Source: Antrihabitans auranticaus (GTDB taxonomy: Bacteria > Actinomycetota > Actinomycetes > Mycobacteriales > Mycobacteriaceae). From it: 64,000 bases of DNA. The notes beneath the pieces were generated by a model that was not told the DNA's origin, ran no database searches, and worked only from the letters and a program-made list of their open reading frames with translations. The translations under genes were made by a program, and so were the position numbers. Positions 35,750 to 46,143 of this stretch are shown here, one piece after another. Numbering within the stretch: position 1 is the first letter of the stretch; every line of letters starts with the position of its first letter. The DNA is taken from assembly GCF_016481275.1 (NCBI RefSeq), contig NZ_JAEMNW010000011.1, positions 1 through 64,000 on the forward strand, read 5' to 3'.

Positions 35750-35994
35750 GGATTCGCGCTGGCTTTTCGGGTTATCCTCCCAGCCAACAACCTTCGGTCG
35801 GGCTTAGGTGTGTTGTTTATTGTTCGCGCCGAATGGGCAGGTTGTTACTCGGCTGCGGAAATTGTTTGGCTCGCGAAGGAATGGTTCGGATCAGCGAGAT
35901 CGGAATTGTGCGTCAAGGAGTAGCGCGCTGATACGGAATTGATACGGGACCGTTTTCTGTACACCTGGTTCGGAGAAGGGTTGGGGCTCTGCTG

Positions 35995-38900
35995 ATGGAC
36001 ACGACAACTGGACCTGCGATAGGCGCGACTGCGCAAGGTAGCAATCGTCGCGACAGGAAGGAACGGCGCGCCAAGGCCGATGGGCCGAGCCAGCGCCGCC
36101 GCCGGTCGGTTCCGCTGCCGCAACTGCTGGCAAAAGCGGTGGAGTTCGACCCCGCCGCCGTAGCGATCTCGTACGAGGGTCGCCAGCTCACCTACTCGGA
36201 GTTGGACGCGAAGTCGTCGCGGCTCGCGCGGCTGCTCATCACGCGGGGTGTCGGTCCCGAGGACCTCGTCGCGATCGGTATCCCACGCTCGTTGGAGTCC
36301 GTGCTCGCGGTCTGGGCGGTCGCAAAGACCGGTGCCGGTTTCGTCCCGATCGACCCGAACTATCCCGTCTCCCGGACCGCGCATATGGTCGCCGACTCGG
36401 GTGTGACGCTCGGTTTGACCGTAGCGACCGCGATCGATGACCTGCCCGCACACGTCGACTGGTTCACGCTCGGCACCGCCGAGATCGACGCCGAGTTGGC
36501 CGCGCTGTCGGCTGAGCCGGTTTCCTACGTCGACCGCGTACGACCGCTGCGAGCCGAGAACCCGGCCTACGTGATCTACACCTCCGGCTCCACCGGTGTG
36601 CCCAAGGGTGTCGTCGTGACGCATGCCGGCCTGGCGAACTTCTGTGCCGAGCAGGTGGACAGGTATCACCTCACCGCGCAGTCGCGGACGCTGCATTTCG
36701 CGTCGCCGAGTTTCGATGCGTCGGTCCTCGAATTGCTGCTCGCCGTGGGTGCAGGCGCGACGATGGTCGTCGCTCCGCCGGAGATCTACGGCGGCGCCGA
36801 ACTTGCGTCGCTGATCGCTGCCGAAGGTGTCACCCACGCATTCATCACGCCTGCGGCGCTGGCTTCGATCGATCCGGAGGGTCTCGAAACCCTCGGTGTC
36901 GTGGTCGTCGGTGGTGAAGCCTGCCCGCCCGAATTGGTGAACCGGTGGGCGCCGGGACGCGCATTCCACAACGGCTACGGGCCGACCGAGACGACGATCA
37001 TGACCAACATCAGCGATCCGCTCCAGCCAGGGGCGCCGATCACCATTGGCGCGGGAATCCGGAACATGTCGGCACACGTGCTCGACGGCCGGCTTCGCCG
37101 CGTGCCCACGGGCGTCGCGGGCGAGTTGTATCTGTCGGGGGTACAACTGGCCCGCGGCTATCACTCCGGGGCACGAATGACGGCAGAGCGATTCGTCGCC
37201 AACCCGTACTCGGCCGACCCGGGTGATCGGCTGTACCGGACGGGAGACATTGTCCGGCTGCGGGATTCGGGCGCCGTCGAGTTCGTCGGTCGCAACGATT
37301 CGCAAGTGAAGATTCGCGGCTTCCGGATCGAACTGGGCGAGATCGACGCGGTGCTCGCCGCGCATGCCGATGTTGCTTTCGCTACCACGATCGGCCACCG
37401 AACTGCCAGCGGTACAACCATTCTCGCGTCCTACGTTCTCCCTGTGACTGGTCGCGAGCTCTGCCCCGGCGACCTCACGGCCGGACTGTCTCGAGCGCTG
37501 CCGGCGCACATGGTGCCTGCCGCGGTCACCGTGCTCGAGCGGATCCCGCTGACACCGGTCGGGAAGATCGATCGCGGCGCACTACCCGTGCCTGTGCTCG
37601 AGACGAAGGCCTATGTGGCACCGGCGTCGGCAATGGAAGAGATTGTCGCCGAGGTGTTCGGTCAGGTGCTTGCGCTCGAACGTGTCGGCCGCGACGACGA
37701 CTTCTTCGAACTGGGCGGAAATTCGCTGGTAGCGACACAGGTCGCGGCCCGGCTGAGCGCGGCACTCGACGCCCGGATTCCCGCGCGGATCGTGTTCGAA
37801 TCCTCGACGGTGCACGCCCTCGCCGCGGAAGCGGAGAAGCGTAAGGGCGAAGGCGCGCGGCTCGCATTGGTCGCGGGCTACCGACCCGCCCGGCCGCCGC
37901 TGTCCTATGCGCAGCAGCGCTATTGGTTCCTCAATCAGTTCGATACGGACTCTGCCGTCGACAACATTCCGTTCGCGGTCCGGCTGTCGGGACCGCTCGA
38001 TCAGGCTGCGCTGCAAGCCGCGCTCGGTGATCTCATCGCGCGCCACGAGACCCTGCGCACGCTGTATCCGACCGACAAAGACGGTCCCTACCAGGTGATT
38101 TTGCCGGCGGACAGCCCCGTGCCCGATCTGTCGCCCGTACCGATCGCTGCCGAGCAACTCGAAGAGCGGATCCTGGACGTCGCGCTGCGCGGCTTCGATG
38201 TCACCACCGAAGTTCCGCTCCACGTCATGTTGTTCGAACTCGGCACGGACGAACACGTGCTCGCGGTGGTCGTGCACCACATAGCCGCAGACGGTTCATC
38301 GATGTTGCCGTTTGCGCGCGACCTCGCGGCCGCCTATGCGGCACGCGCCGCCGGAAGCGTCCCCGCTGTCGCGCCGCTCGAGGTGCAGTACGCCGACTAT
38401 GCGCTCTGGCAACGGGAACTGCTCGGCTCCGACAACGATCCGCAATCGCTTGTGGCACAGCAGATTGCGTTCTGGAAAGCCGAGTTGTCCGGCGTTCCGG
38501 ACCACATCGAATTGCCGACGGACCGGCCGCGTCCCGCCGTGCAGTCCTTCCGCGGAGCATCGACGGACCTGACACTCGATGCGAGCACGCACCACGAGAT
38601 CCTCGCGCTGGCAAAAGCGTCCGGTGCGACCCCGTTCATGGTCCTGCACGCGGCGCTGGCGGTCCTGATCGCACGACTGTCGGGCGCCGACGACATCGTC
38701 GTCGGGACACCGGTTGCCGGGCGGGGTGAGCGAGAACTCGACGACATGATCGGAATGTTCGTCAACACGCTGGTCATGCGGACCCGCGTCCACGACGACG
38801 AGTCGTTCGATGCGCTCCTGCGCCGTGTCCGTGAGGCCGACCTGCAGGCTTACGCGAACGCGGATGTGCCGTTCGAGCGATTGGTCGAGGTGCTGAATCC

Positions 38901-41853
38901 GCCGCGGTCGGTCTCTCGTAATCCGCTGTTCCAGATCGGCTTTTCGTTCCAGAACATGTCCACCCGGCCACTCGAACTGCCCGGCCTGCAGGTGGCGGCG
39001 GTCGAGTTCGACGCGCAGCTCGCGAAGACCGATCTCCAAATCAGCATCGTCGATCAGCACGAGGAAAACGGGGATCCCGGGCCGATTCTCATCGAGTTCG
39101 GCTATGCAACAGATCTTTTCGACGAGAGTTCGGTGCGCACGTTTGCGCGCCGCTATGAGCGGATCATCCGCGGCGTGCTTGCCGATCCGGCCGCGATAGT
39201 CGGCGACGTCGACATTCTCGACGCCGCCGAGCGGCCGCGTCTGCTCGCGGATTGGAACACCACGGACCACGCTGTCGAGCCCGGCCAGACATTGGTGTCG
39301 CTGTTCGACGCGGCGGTCGCGGCGGCCCCCGGCGCACTCGCGATCGTCGCCGACGACGCAGCCGGTGGGTTGACGGAGCTGACCTACGCCGAGCTCGACG
39401 CTCGGATCAATCGGCTTGCACGGCATCTGATCTCACTCGGCGTCGGCCCGGAGCGCCTGGTCGTGCTGGCCATGGAGCGGTCTGTGGACCTCGTGGTCGC
39501 GATGTACGCGGTCGTCAAGGCGGGCGGCGCGTACGTACCGGTCGACGTCGACCATCCGGCGGCGCGGATCGCGCACATCTTCGAGACCGCACGCCCCGTC
39601 TGCGTGCTGACTACTGCGCGCGGTGGATTGCCTATCGCCTCCGACGTGCCCGTCGTCGCCGTCGACACGCTCGAGCTGTCCGGGGTGTCGGCACACCCGA
39701 TCGCCGCCGCCGAGCGTCGTGGGGAACTCCGGGCGTCGAACACCGCCTACGTCATCTTCACCTCGGGGTCCACGGGCCGTCCGAAGGGTGTGGCGGTGTC
39801 GCACGGTGCGATTACGAACCAATTGCTGTGGAAGCGAGCCGAATACACGCTCGGCGGTGAGGACGCCGTGCTCGTGAAGACGTCGGCGACGTTCGATCTC
39901 TCCGTCTGGGAATTCTGGTCGCCGCTGGTATCCGGCGCGAGGATGGTGATCGCGTCGCCGGACGGCCACCGCGACCCGTCCTATCTCAATGCTCTGCTCG
40001 AGCGGGCGCGGGTGAGCACGTTGCACGTCGTGCCGTCGATGCTCGACGCGCTGCTCACCGACGCGGACGGCGAACTCACACCCGCTCTGCGCCGGGTGCT
40101 CGTCATCGGTGAAGCACTTCCCGCCGACACCGCACAGCGGTTCCGGCGCGGCAATGCCGCCGAGTTGGTCAACCTCTACGGCCCCACGGAGACCGCCGTA
40201 TCGGTGACCGCACACACCGTGTGCGCGGCGAACACAACGTCGGTGCCGATCGGTGTGCCGGAGTGGAATACCGCTGTGTACGTGCTGGATTCGCGCCTAC
40301 ACCCGGTCCCCGTCGGCGTTCCGGGTGAGTTGTACCTGGCGGGTACGCAGCTTGCCCGCGGCTACTTCGACCGGCCCGGACTGACAGCGGAGAGATTCGT
40401 CGGCAATCCGTACGGCGCACCTGGAACGAGGCTGTACCGCACGGGCGACCTCGTCGTGTGGAACCGCGACGGCGAACTCGAGTACCTGTGCCGGACCGAC
40501 TTCCAGGTCAAGGTTCGTGGCTTCCGCGTCGAACTCGGCGAGGTCGAGGCGGCCTTGCTGCGGCAGCACGACATCGCCCAGGTGGCGGTCGTGGCGCGTG
40601 CCGACGAGCACGTCGGAAATCAATTGATCGGCTACGTCGTGGCGGCAGACGGTGCGAGCGTCGACCCGGCCGACCTGCGTTCCACGCTTGCGCGAGAACT
40701 GCCGTCCTACATGGTCCCCAGCGCCTCGATGGTGGTGGACGAGATTCCGCGGTCGTCGAACGGAAAGCTCGACGTCCGCGCGCTGCCCGCGCCGGTCGTC
40801 GAACCGCGGAAGTACCGCGCACCCCGCACACCGGTCGAGCGGACGATCGCCGACGTCTTCGAGGAGGTCCTCGGTATCGAGCGAATCGGCTTGGACGACA
40901 ACTTCTTCGAACTCGGCGGGCATTCCCTGCTCGCTGCGAGGGCGTCCGCGATCCTGCGCTACGACCTCGGTACGACCGTGCTGCTGCCGTGGTTCTTCAC
41001 CGATCCCACTGTCGAGCAATTGGCCTGGCGGCTCACGCAACCCGAAATTTCGAATGCCGACGCCGATGCTGCGTTGCGACCCATCGTCCATGTGGGGCGT
41101 GGCAATTCGGCAGATCCGCTCTTCTGCGTGCATCCGCTGAGCGGGCTCGGCTGGTCCTACCGCGAACTCGCGCGTTACGTCGATTCGTCGCGGCCCATCT
41201 ATGCACTGCAGACGCCGGCAATTCTGGAAGCGGACTTCGCGGCACCGTCGATCCACGCGCTCGCCGTGCGGTACGTCGATGAGATCCGGCGTGTGCAGAC
41301 CGAGGGCCACTATCGCCTCCTCGGCTGGTCGCTCGGCGGAGTGATCGCCCATGCGATGGCCGCGGAGCTGCAGGCCCAGGGCCAGTCGGTATCGCTGACG
41401 CTCGTCGACTCCGAGCCGGCGATCGATGCCGCTGTCGTCCGGTCCGAATTGGTCGCGACACTGCGGTCCACCGGTGTGCAGATCGCTGCCGATGCCGACC
41501 CGACGACGCTCACGGTTGGCGAGGCCCAGGAGATGGTCGAGGTCTTCGGCGGGGCGTCGGCGAGGCTCACCGGCGAGCGCCTGCAGCGGATGATTGCCGC
41601 GGCGATGCGGTCCGCCGAGCTGACGAGGACCTACAAGCCGGCGCAGTTCGACGGCGACATCCGCTTCTTCGGTGCCGAACACGGTGGAATCGACGGTGCT
41701 CGGGCGTGGGGGCCGTACGTGCAGGGCCGGATCCAGACAACTCAGGTTCCGGCGACGCACGCGGAGATGATGGCGCCCGCGGCGCTCGCGGTTCTCGGGC
41801 CGGACCTGGAGCGTTGGCTGGCGCGGGAACCCGTCACGACCGCGCACGCCTAG
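35995..41853 (+). CDS. dimodular non-ribosomal peptide synthetase (A-T-C-A-T-TE)
   Basis: Protein of 1952 residues. Order: A1 (about 45-540; YTSGSTGVPKG, GYGPTETTI, YRTGDIVRL), T1 (LGGNS, Ser about 577), C (HHIAADG about 761-767, LCL-like), A2 (about 1115-1610; FTSGSTGRPKG, NLYGPTETAV), T2 (LGGHS, Ser about 1644) and a type I thioesterase (GWSLGG, Ser about 1779; His in THAEMMAP). All active sites are intact. By hand alignment to GrsA the specificity residues read DALFVGGIMK for A1 (unassigned) and DLWHLILVSK for A2. The second resembles serine-activating EntF (DVWHFSLVDK). The C-A-T-TE half as a whole looks EntF-like. There is no epimerase, methyltransferase, MbtH gene or transporter nearby. 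Expected product: a dipeptide, diketopiperazine or TE-joined oligomer of it. Confidence 0.95.
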   Translation: MDTTTGPAIGATAQGSNRRDRKERRAKADGPSQRRRRSVPLPQLLAKAVEFDPAAVAISYEGRQLTYSELDAKSSRLARLLITRGVGPEDLVAIGIPRSLESVLAVWAVAKTGAGFVPIDPNYPVSRTAHMVADSGVTLGLTVATAIDDLPAHVDWFTLGTAEIDAELAALSAEPVSYVDRVRPLRAENPAYVIYTSGSTGVPKGVVVTHAGLANFCAEQVDRYHLTAQSRTLHFASPSFDASVLELLLAVGAGATMVVAPPEIYGGAELASLIAAEGVTHAFITPAALASIDPEGLETLGVVVVGGEACPPELVNRWAPGRAFHNGYGPTETTIMTNISDPLQPGAPITIGAGIRNMSAHVLDGRLRRVPTGVAGELYLSGVQLARGYHSGARMTAERFVANPYSADPGDRLYRTGDIVRLRDSGAVEFVGRNDSQVKIRGFRIELGEIDAVLAAHADVAFATTIGHRTASGTTILASYVLPVTGRELCPGDLTAGLSRALPAHMVPAAVTVLERIPLTPVGKIDRGALPVPVLETKAYVAPASAMEEIVAEVFGQVLALERVGRDDDFFELGGNSLVATQVAARLSAALDARIPARIVFESSTVHALAAEAEKRKGEGARLALVAGYRPARPPLSYAQQRYWFLNQFDTDSAVDNIPFAVRLSGPLDQAALQAALGDLIARHETLRTLYPTDKDGPYQVILPADSPVPDLSPVPIAAEQLEERILDVALRGFDVTTEVPLHVMLFELGTDEHVLAVVVHHIAADGSSMLPFARDLAAAYAARAAGSVPAVAPLEVQYADYALWQRELLGSDNDPQSLVAQQIAFWKAELSGVPDHIELPTDRPRPAVQSFRGASTDLTLDASTHHEILALAKASGATPFMVLHAALAVLIARLSGADDIVVGTPVAGRGERELDDMIGMFVNTLVMRTRVHDDESFDALLRRVREADLQAYANADVPFERLVEVLNPPRSVSRNPLFQIGFSFQNMSTRPLELPGLQVAAVEFDAQLAKTDLQISIVDQHEENGDPGPILIEFGYATDLFDESSVRTFARRYERIIRGVLADPAAIVGDVDILDAAERPRLLADWNTTDHAVEPGQTLVSLFDAAVAAAPGALAIVADDAAGGLTELTYAELDARINRLARHLISLGVGPERLVVLAMERSVDLVVAMYAVVKAGGAYVPVDVDHPAARIAHIFETARPVCVLTTARGGLPIASDVPVVAVDTLELSGVSAHPIAAAERRGELRASNTAYVIFTSGSTGRPKGVAVSHGAITNQLLWKRAEYTLGGEDAVLVKTSATFDLSVWEFWSPLVSGARMVIASPDGHRDPSYLNALLERARVSTLHVVPSMLDALLTDADGELTPALRRVLVIGEALPADTAQRFRRGNAAELVNLYGPTETAVSVTAHTVCAANTTSVPIGVPEWNTAVYVLDSRLHPVPVGVPGELYLAGTQLARGYFDRPGLTAERFVGNPYGAPGTRLYRTGDLVVWNRDGELEYLCRTDFQVKVRGFRVELGEVEAALLRQHDIAQVAVVARADEHVGNQLIGYVVAADGASVDPADLRSTLARELPSYMVPSASMVVDEIPRSSNGKLDVRALPAPVVEPRKYRAPRTPVERTIADVFEEVLGIERIGLDDNFFELGGHSLLAARASAILRYDLGTTVLLPWFFTDPTVEQLAWRLTQPEISNADADAALRPIVHVGRGNSADPLFCVHPLSGLGWSYRELARYVDSSRPIYALQTPAILEADFAAPSIHALAVRYVDEIRRVQTEGHYRLLGWSLGGVIAHAMAAELQAQGQSVSLTLVDSEPAIDAAVVRSELVATLRSTGVQIAADADPTTLTVGEAQEMVEVFGGASARLTGERLQRMIAAAMRSAELTRTYKPAQFDGDIRFFGAEHGGIDGARAWGPYVQGRIQTTQVPATHAEMMAPAALAVLGPDLERWLAREPVTTAHA

Positions 41854-41901
41854 AGCTCCACCAGGCAGACCCGACCCTCGATCCTCGAATACAGTCGATA
41901 C

Positions 41902-42585
41902 ATGCGCGGTGACGGTGATGGCTGGTCGTTGAGCCCCGATGGCAGTAGGCATTGGGGCCGGCACGGCGCGGCCGGGTTGCTCGTCCGGGCACCGCTGGAG
42001 GGTGCCGAGTCAGCAGTGCTGCTGCAGCACCGTGCACCGTGGAGCCACCAGGGCGGAACCTGGGGCCTGCCCGGTGGGGCACGTGACAGTCACGAGTCGA
42101 CCGTTCGCGCCGCGATGCGTGAGGCCCGCGAAGAGGCGGGGCTCACCGAGAATTTGCTGCAGGTACGGGCCGAACGGGTCACCGCGCGAGCGTTGAGTGG
42201 CTGGAGTTACACGACGGTCGTCGCGGATGCGGCGGCGACGTTGTCGACGATCCGCAACGGGGAGAGCGCCGAACTGCGGTGGGTGCCCGAAGCCGAGGTC
42301 AGCGGTCTGCCGCTGCATCCGGGTTTCGCGGTCAGCTGGGAATTGTTGCGCGCGGTCCGGGTGCGGATGGTGCTCGGAGACGTCGCAGATCGAGACAAGC
42401 TGATCGACGCGATACCGCGCACGATCGAACTGCCCGACGGCCGCTTCGGTTGGCTGCCGGGGGTCGCCGAGTCGGATTCGGACGACCCGTCGATCCTCAC
42501 CGTCGTCGTCAGCGACGACGTGAACGGACTGCCCGAGCTGCCGGTCAATGCCCTTGCCTTGGCGACCGGCGATTTGCTGGCGTGA
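41902..42585 (+). CDS. mutT3: Nudix hydrolase (MutT3-like)
   Basis: Protein of 227 residues. The Nudix box is complete: GGARDSHESTVRAAMREARE followed by EAGL, matching GX5EX7REUXEEXGU. In M. tuberculosis mutT3 (Rv0413) lies in the same place beside thiE; proposed roles include sanitising oxidised purine nucleotides. The protein extends about 60 residues past a bare Nudix domain with an acidic tail. It ends directly at the convergent thiE stop codon. Confidence 0.9.
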   Translation: MRGDGDGWSLSPDGSRHWGRHGAAGLLVRAPLEGAESAVLLQHRAPWSHQGGTWGLPGGARDSHESTVRAAMREAREEAGLTENLLQVRAERVTARALSGWSYTTVVADAAATLSTIRNGESAELRWVPEAEVSGLPLHPGFAVSWELLRAVRVRMVLGDVADRDKLIDAIPRTIELPDGRFGWLPGVAESDSDDPSILTVVVSDDVNGLPELPVNALALATGDLLA

Positions 42586-43278
42586 CTACGGTTGCAGCAC
42601 CAGCGACTTCAACTGGCGAGCTGCGGCCTCAGGATCTCGTGCTTCGGTGATCGCGCGGACCACGACGATCCTGCTCGCGCCGGCCGCCTTGACCTCCGGA
42701 ACGCGCTTGGTGTCGATACCGCCGATCGCGAACCACGTTCGGGACGGTCCGGCGTCGTGCGTGCTGCGGACGAGGTCCAGCCCGGCGGCTGTGCGCCCCG
42801 GCTTGGTCGGCGTCGCCCAGATCGGTCCGGTGCAGAAGTAGTCGATGCCTTCCTCGATGGCAGCCAGCCCGGCCTGCGCCCGGCTGTGGGTCGACCGGCC
42901 GATGACGACGTCGTTGCCGAGGATGCGGCGTGCGTAGTGGACAGGCAGATCGCCCTGGCCGAGGTGCAGTACGTCCGCACCCGCGGCCAGCGCGATGTCG
43001 GCACGATCGTTGACCGCCAGGAGGGCGCCGTGGCGCCGGGTCGCGGCGCGCAGCTCTGCGAGAGCGGCGAGTTCGTCGCGTGCCTCCAGCGTCCCGTACT
43101 TCGCTTCACCGGCGGAGCCCTTGTCGCGCAACTGGATGATGTCCACCCCACCGGCCAGCGCGGCGTCCGCAAATTTTGCGAGGTCGCCCTTCTCGCGCCG
43201 GGCATCGGTGCAGAGGTACAGGTATGCAGTGGCCAGTCGCTCACGAGGCGACGGCCCCCTGACAGAATGCGTATGCAC
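42586..43278 (-). CDS. thiE: thiamine-phosphate synthase
   Basis: Protein of 230 residues from GTG 43278 ([21 protein letters not shown]). It couples HMP-pyrophosphate and thiazole phosphate to thiamine phosphate. The barrel motifs are present: [44 protein letters not shown] and [13 protein letters not shown]. The upstream open frame to 43557 runs antisense to the TPP riboswitch and is not believed. Unlike thiO and thiC, no riboswitch precedes it on its own strand. Confidence 0.95.
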   Translation of the reverse strand: MHTHSVRGPSPRERLATAYLYLCTDARREKGDLAKFADAALAGGVDIIQLRDKGSAGEAKYGTLEARDELAALAELRAATRRHGALLAVNDRADIALAAGADVLHLGQGDLPVHYARRILGNDVVIGRSTHSRAQAGLAAIEEGIDYFCTGPIWATPTKPGRTAAGLDLVRSTHDAGPSRTWFAIGGIDTKRVPEVKAAGASRIVVVRAITEARDPEAAARQLKSLVLQP

Positions 43279-43311
43279 GGTTCCGACGGTAGCCGCTACC
43301 GTGGGAAGAGG

Positions 43312-43400
43312 ACACGGGAGCCCCGGTTGGGCTGAGAGGGAGGCCGCTGACGCGGCCCCGACCGTTCGGACCTGATCCGGGTAATGCCGGCGCGGGGAGT
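43312..43400 (+). promoter_or_regulatory. TPP riboswitch upstream of thiOSG
   Basis: The conserved THI elements are present in order: CACGGGAGCCCC, GGCTGAGAGGG, a GC-rich hairpin (GGCCGCTGACGCGGCC), then GGACCTGATCCGGGTAATGC and the closing GGCGCGGGGAG. The 3' element overlaps the purine-rich region just before the thiO start, so thiamine pyrophosphate probably blocks translation start. No separate terminator hairpin is seen. Confidence 0.93.
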
Positions 43401-43409
43401 GAGGTGGTT

Positions 43410-44461
43410 GTGGCGCAGACGTTGACTGTTGTCGGTGGCGGCGTGATCGGGATGTCGATCGCGTGGCGCGCCGCGCAGAACGGTTGGCAAGTAACACTGT
43501 TCGATCCGCAGCCCGCGTCGGGTGCGTCGTGGGTGGCGGGCGGGATGCTTGCCCCACTGTCGGAAGGCTGGCCCGGCGAAGAGCGGCTGCTCGGTCTCGG
43601 CGCAGCGTCGCTGGACCGCTGGGCCGAATTCGCGGACCGGCTCGGCGAGCAGGTCTTCACGTCGTCCGGCACCTTGACCGTCGCACTCGATTCGGCCGAC
43701 GCCGCCGACCTGCGAACCATCGCGGCGTTCGTCGGTGAGCAAGGCCATGACCTCGAGATCGTGGACCGTGCTGGGGTCAGGGCACTCGAGCCTGCCCTGC
43801 CGCGCAGTATTCGGTTGGGACTGCTCGCCGCGAACGAGCGGTCCGTCGACAATCGGCTGCTGCTCGGCGCGCTGCAGCGAGCAGTTCTCGAAGCCGGAGT
43901 TTCGGTGCTCGAGGAACCTGTCGAAGACCTCGATGCGGTCGGCGGGGATCAGGTCGTTCTCGCCGCCGGTTCGCGGTCGGCGGCGTTGTGGCCGGGATTG
44001 CCGGTCCGTCCCGTCAAAGGCGAGATCCTGCGACTCCGGACGCGACCGGGTGCCGCGCCGGGGCCGAGCAGAACGGTCCGCGCGCGGGTGCACGGCAGGC
44101 CGGTGTACCTCGTCCCGCGGGCAGACGGGATCGTCGTCGGTGCGACGCAGTACGAGTTCGGCGACGACACGCGGGTGACGGTCGGCGGTGTGCGTGACCT
44201 CATCGCGGATGCGGAAGCGCTGCTCCCGGGCATCGGGGAGTACGAGCTGGCGGAGACCGCGGCCGGCCTGCGACCGGTCAGTGCCGACAATGTTCCGCTG
44301 ATCGGCAGGGTGTCGGACCGGGTCGTGGTCGCCACAGGGCACGGCCGCAACGGGATCCTGCTCGCGCCGCTGACCGTGGACGCAGTCCTTGCGGCGCTGG
44401 CTGGAACGGCGCTACCCGAGGCCAAACATGCAGACCCAGAACGATTTTCAGGAGTGGTTCG

Positions 44462-44465
<4 letters not shown>
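43410..44465 (+). CDS. thiO: glycine oxidase
   Basis: Protein of 351 residues from GTG 43410; GTG 43404 is possible but too close to the Shine-Dalgarno. FAD is bound by [19 protein letters not shown]. Other DAO-family motifs are [32 protein letters not shown] and [15 protein letters not shown]. It oxidises glycine to the imine used by ThiG for the thiazole ring. It is the first gene of a tightly overlapping operon with thiS and thiG under the TPP riboswitch. Confidence 0.95.
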
Positions 44466-45425
<960 letters not shown>

Positions 45426-45440
45426 GCGTTTCCAGGTGCG

Positions 45441-46038
45441 GTGATCACGAGGAAATGGCTTGGGGTGTCGGGGTGTTGGTGACCTTTTGGTCGTGATCAC
45501 GGGCGCCCGTGCGGCGTTGGTTGGTGATCACGAGGGAATGGCTCGTGTTGTCGGCGTGTTGGTGACCTTTTGGTCGTGATCACGGGCGCCCGTGCGCCAT
45601 TTGTTCGTGATCACGAGGAAATGGCTCGTGTTGTCGGGGTGTCGCTGACCTTTTGGTCGTGATCAGGGGCGCCCGCGCGCCATTTGGTCGTGATCGTCAA
45701 TGCCCAGGACCATTTGGTCGTGATCAGGGGCTGCCCGTGCGGCGTTGGTTGGTGATCACGAGGAGATGGCTTGGGTTGTCGGCGTGTTGGTGACCTTTTG
45801 GTCGTGATCATCGACGCCCGCGCGCCATTTGGTCGTGATCACCGGCTACCCGCGCGGCGTTGGTCGTGATCACGAGGAAATGGCTCGTGCTGTCGGCGTG
45901 TTGCTGACCATTTGTTCGTGATCACCGGCGCCCGCGCGCCTTTTGGTCGTGATCACCGGCTACCCGTGCGGCGTTGGTCGTGATCACGAGGAAATGGCTC
46001 GTGTTGTCGGCGTGTTGTTGACCCGTTGGTCGTGATCA
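45441..46038. repeat. array of 16 GTGATC-cored sites spaced 31 or 52 bp apart
   Basis: GTGATC (usually CGTGATCACG, a 10-bp palindrome) starts at 45441, 45493, 45524, 45576, 45607, 45659, 45690, 45720, 45752, 45804, 45835, 45866, 45918, 45949, 45980 and 46032. The steps are 52, 31, 52, 31, 52, 31, 30, 32, 52, 31, 31, 52, 31, 31 and 52 bp. Long spacers share AGGAAATGGCTCGTG, TTGTCGGCGTGTTG and TGACC; short spacers share GGCGCCCG and GCGCCATTTGGTC. The steps equal about 3 and 5 helical turns, so all sites face the same side of the DNA. No CRISPR-like unique spacers occur. It fills the gap between thiG and the ABC transporter genes. Confidence 0.9.
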
Positions 46039-46143
46039 TCAACGCCCCACCCCAGGCTCAGGGTTCTCTCATCCTTTTGGATGACCCGAATCGAGACCTC
46101 CGGTCGATGTGTTTACCGGCGATTACGGGAGATAGTTGATCCC

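Larger units (their letters stand above)
35404..35994. other. 591-bp AT-rich intergenic leader between glnX and the NRPS gene
   Basis: No gene is supported here. The right part (about 35600-35960) is clearly more AT-rich than the flanks. It holds several repeats: TATTACGA (35658-35665) with TCGTAATA (35710-35717), AATTGACA (35721-35728) with TGTCAATT (35742-35749), and TGATACGG twice (35929-35936 and 35940-35947, 11 bp apart). These look like operators for a gene acquired with its own control region. AT-rich DNA of this kind is a typical target of the silencer Lsr2 in mycolate actinobacteria; that is inference. Confidence 0.6.

Noticed and set aside
35654-35923. 89-residue forward open frame upstream of the NRPS, considered as an MbtH-like partner
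   Set aside because: No MbtH signature (no NxExQxSxWP-type motif), and it overlaps the repeat-rich control region; treated as non-coding.
45500-45811. Reverse-strand open frames with ITTKRS/DHDQ repeats inside the repeat array
   Set aside because: They are translations of the tandem DNA repeat in one frame, have no Shine-Dalgarno and no conserved start, and the DNA-level periodicity explains them.
45441-46038. CRISPR array
   Set aside because: The spacers are themselves repeated and similar to each other, the core is only 6-10 bp, and there are no cas genes.
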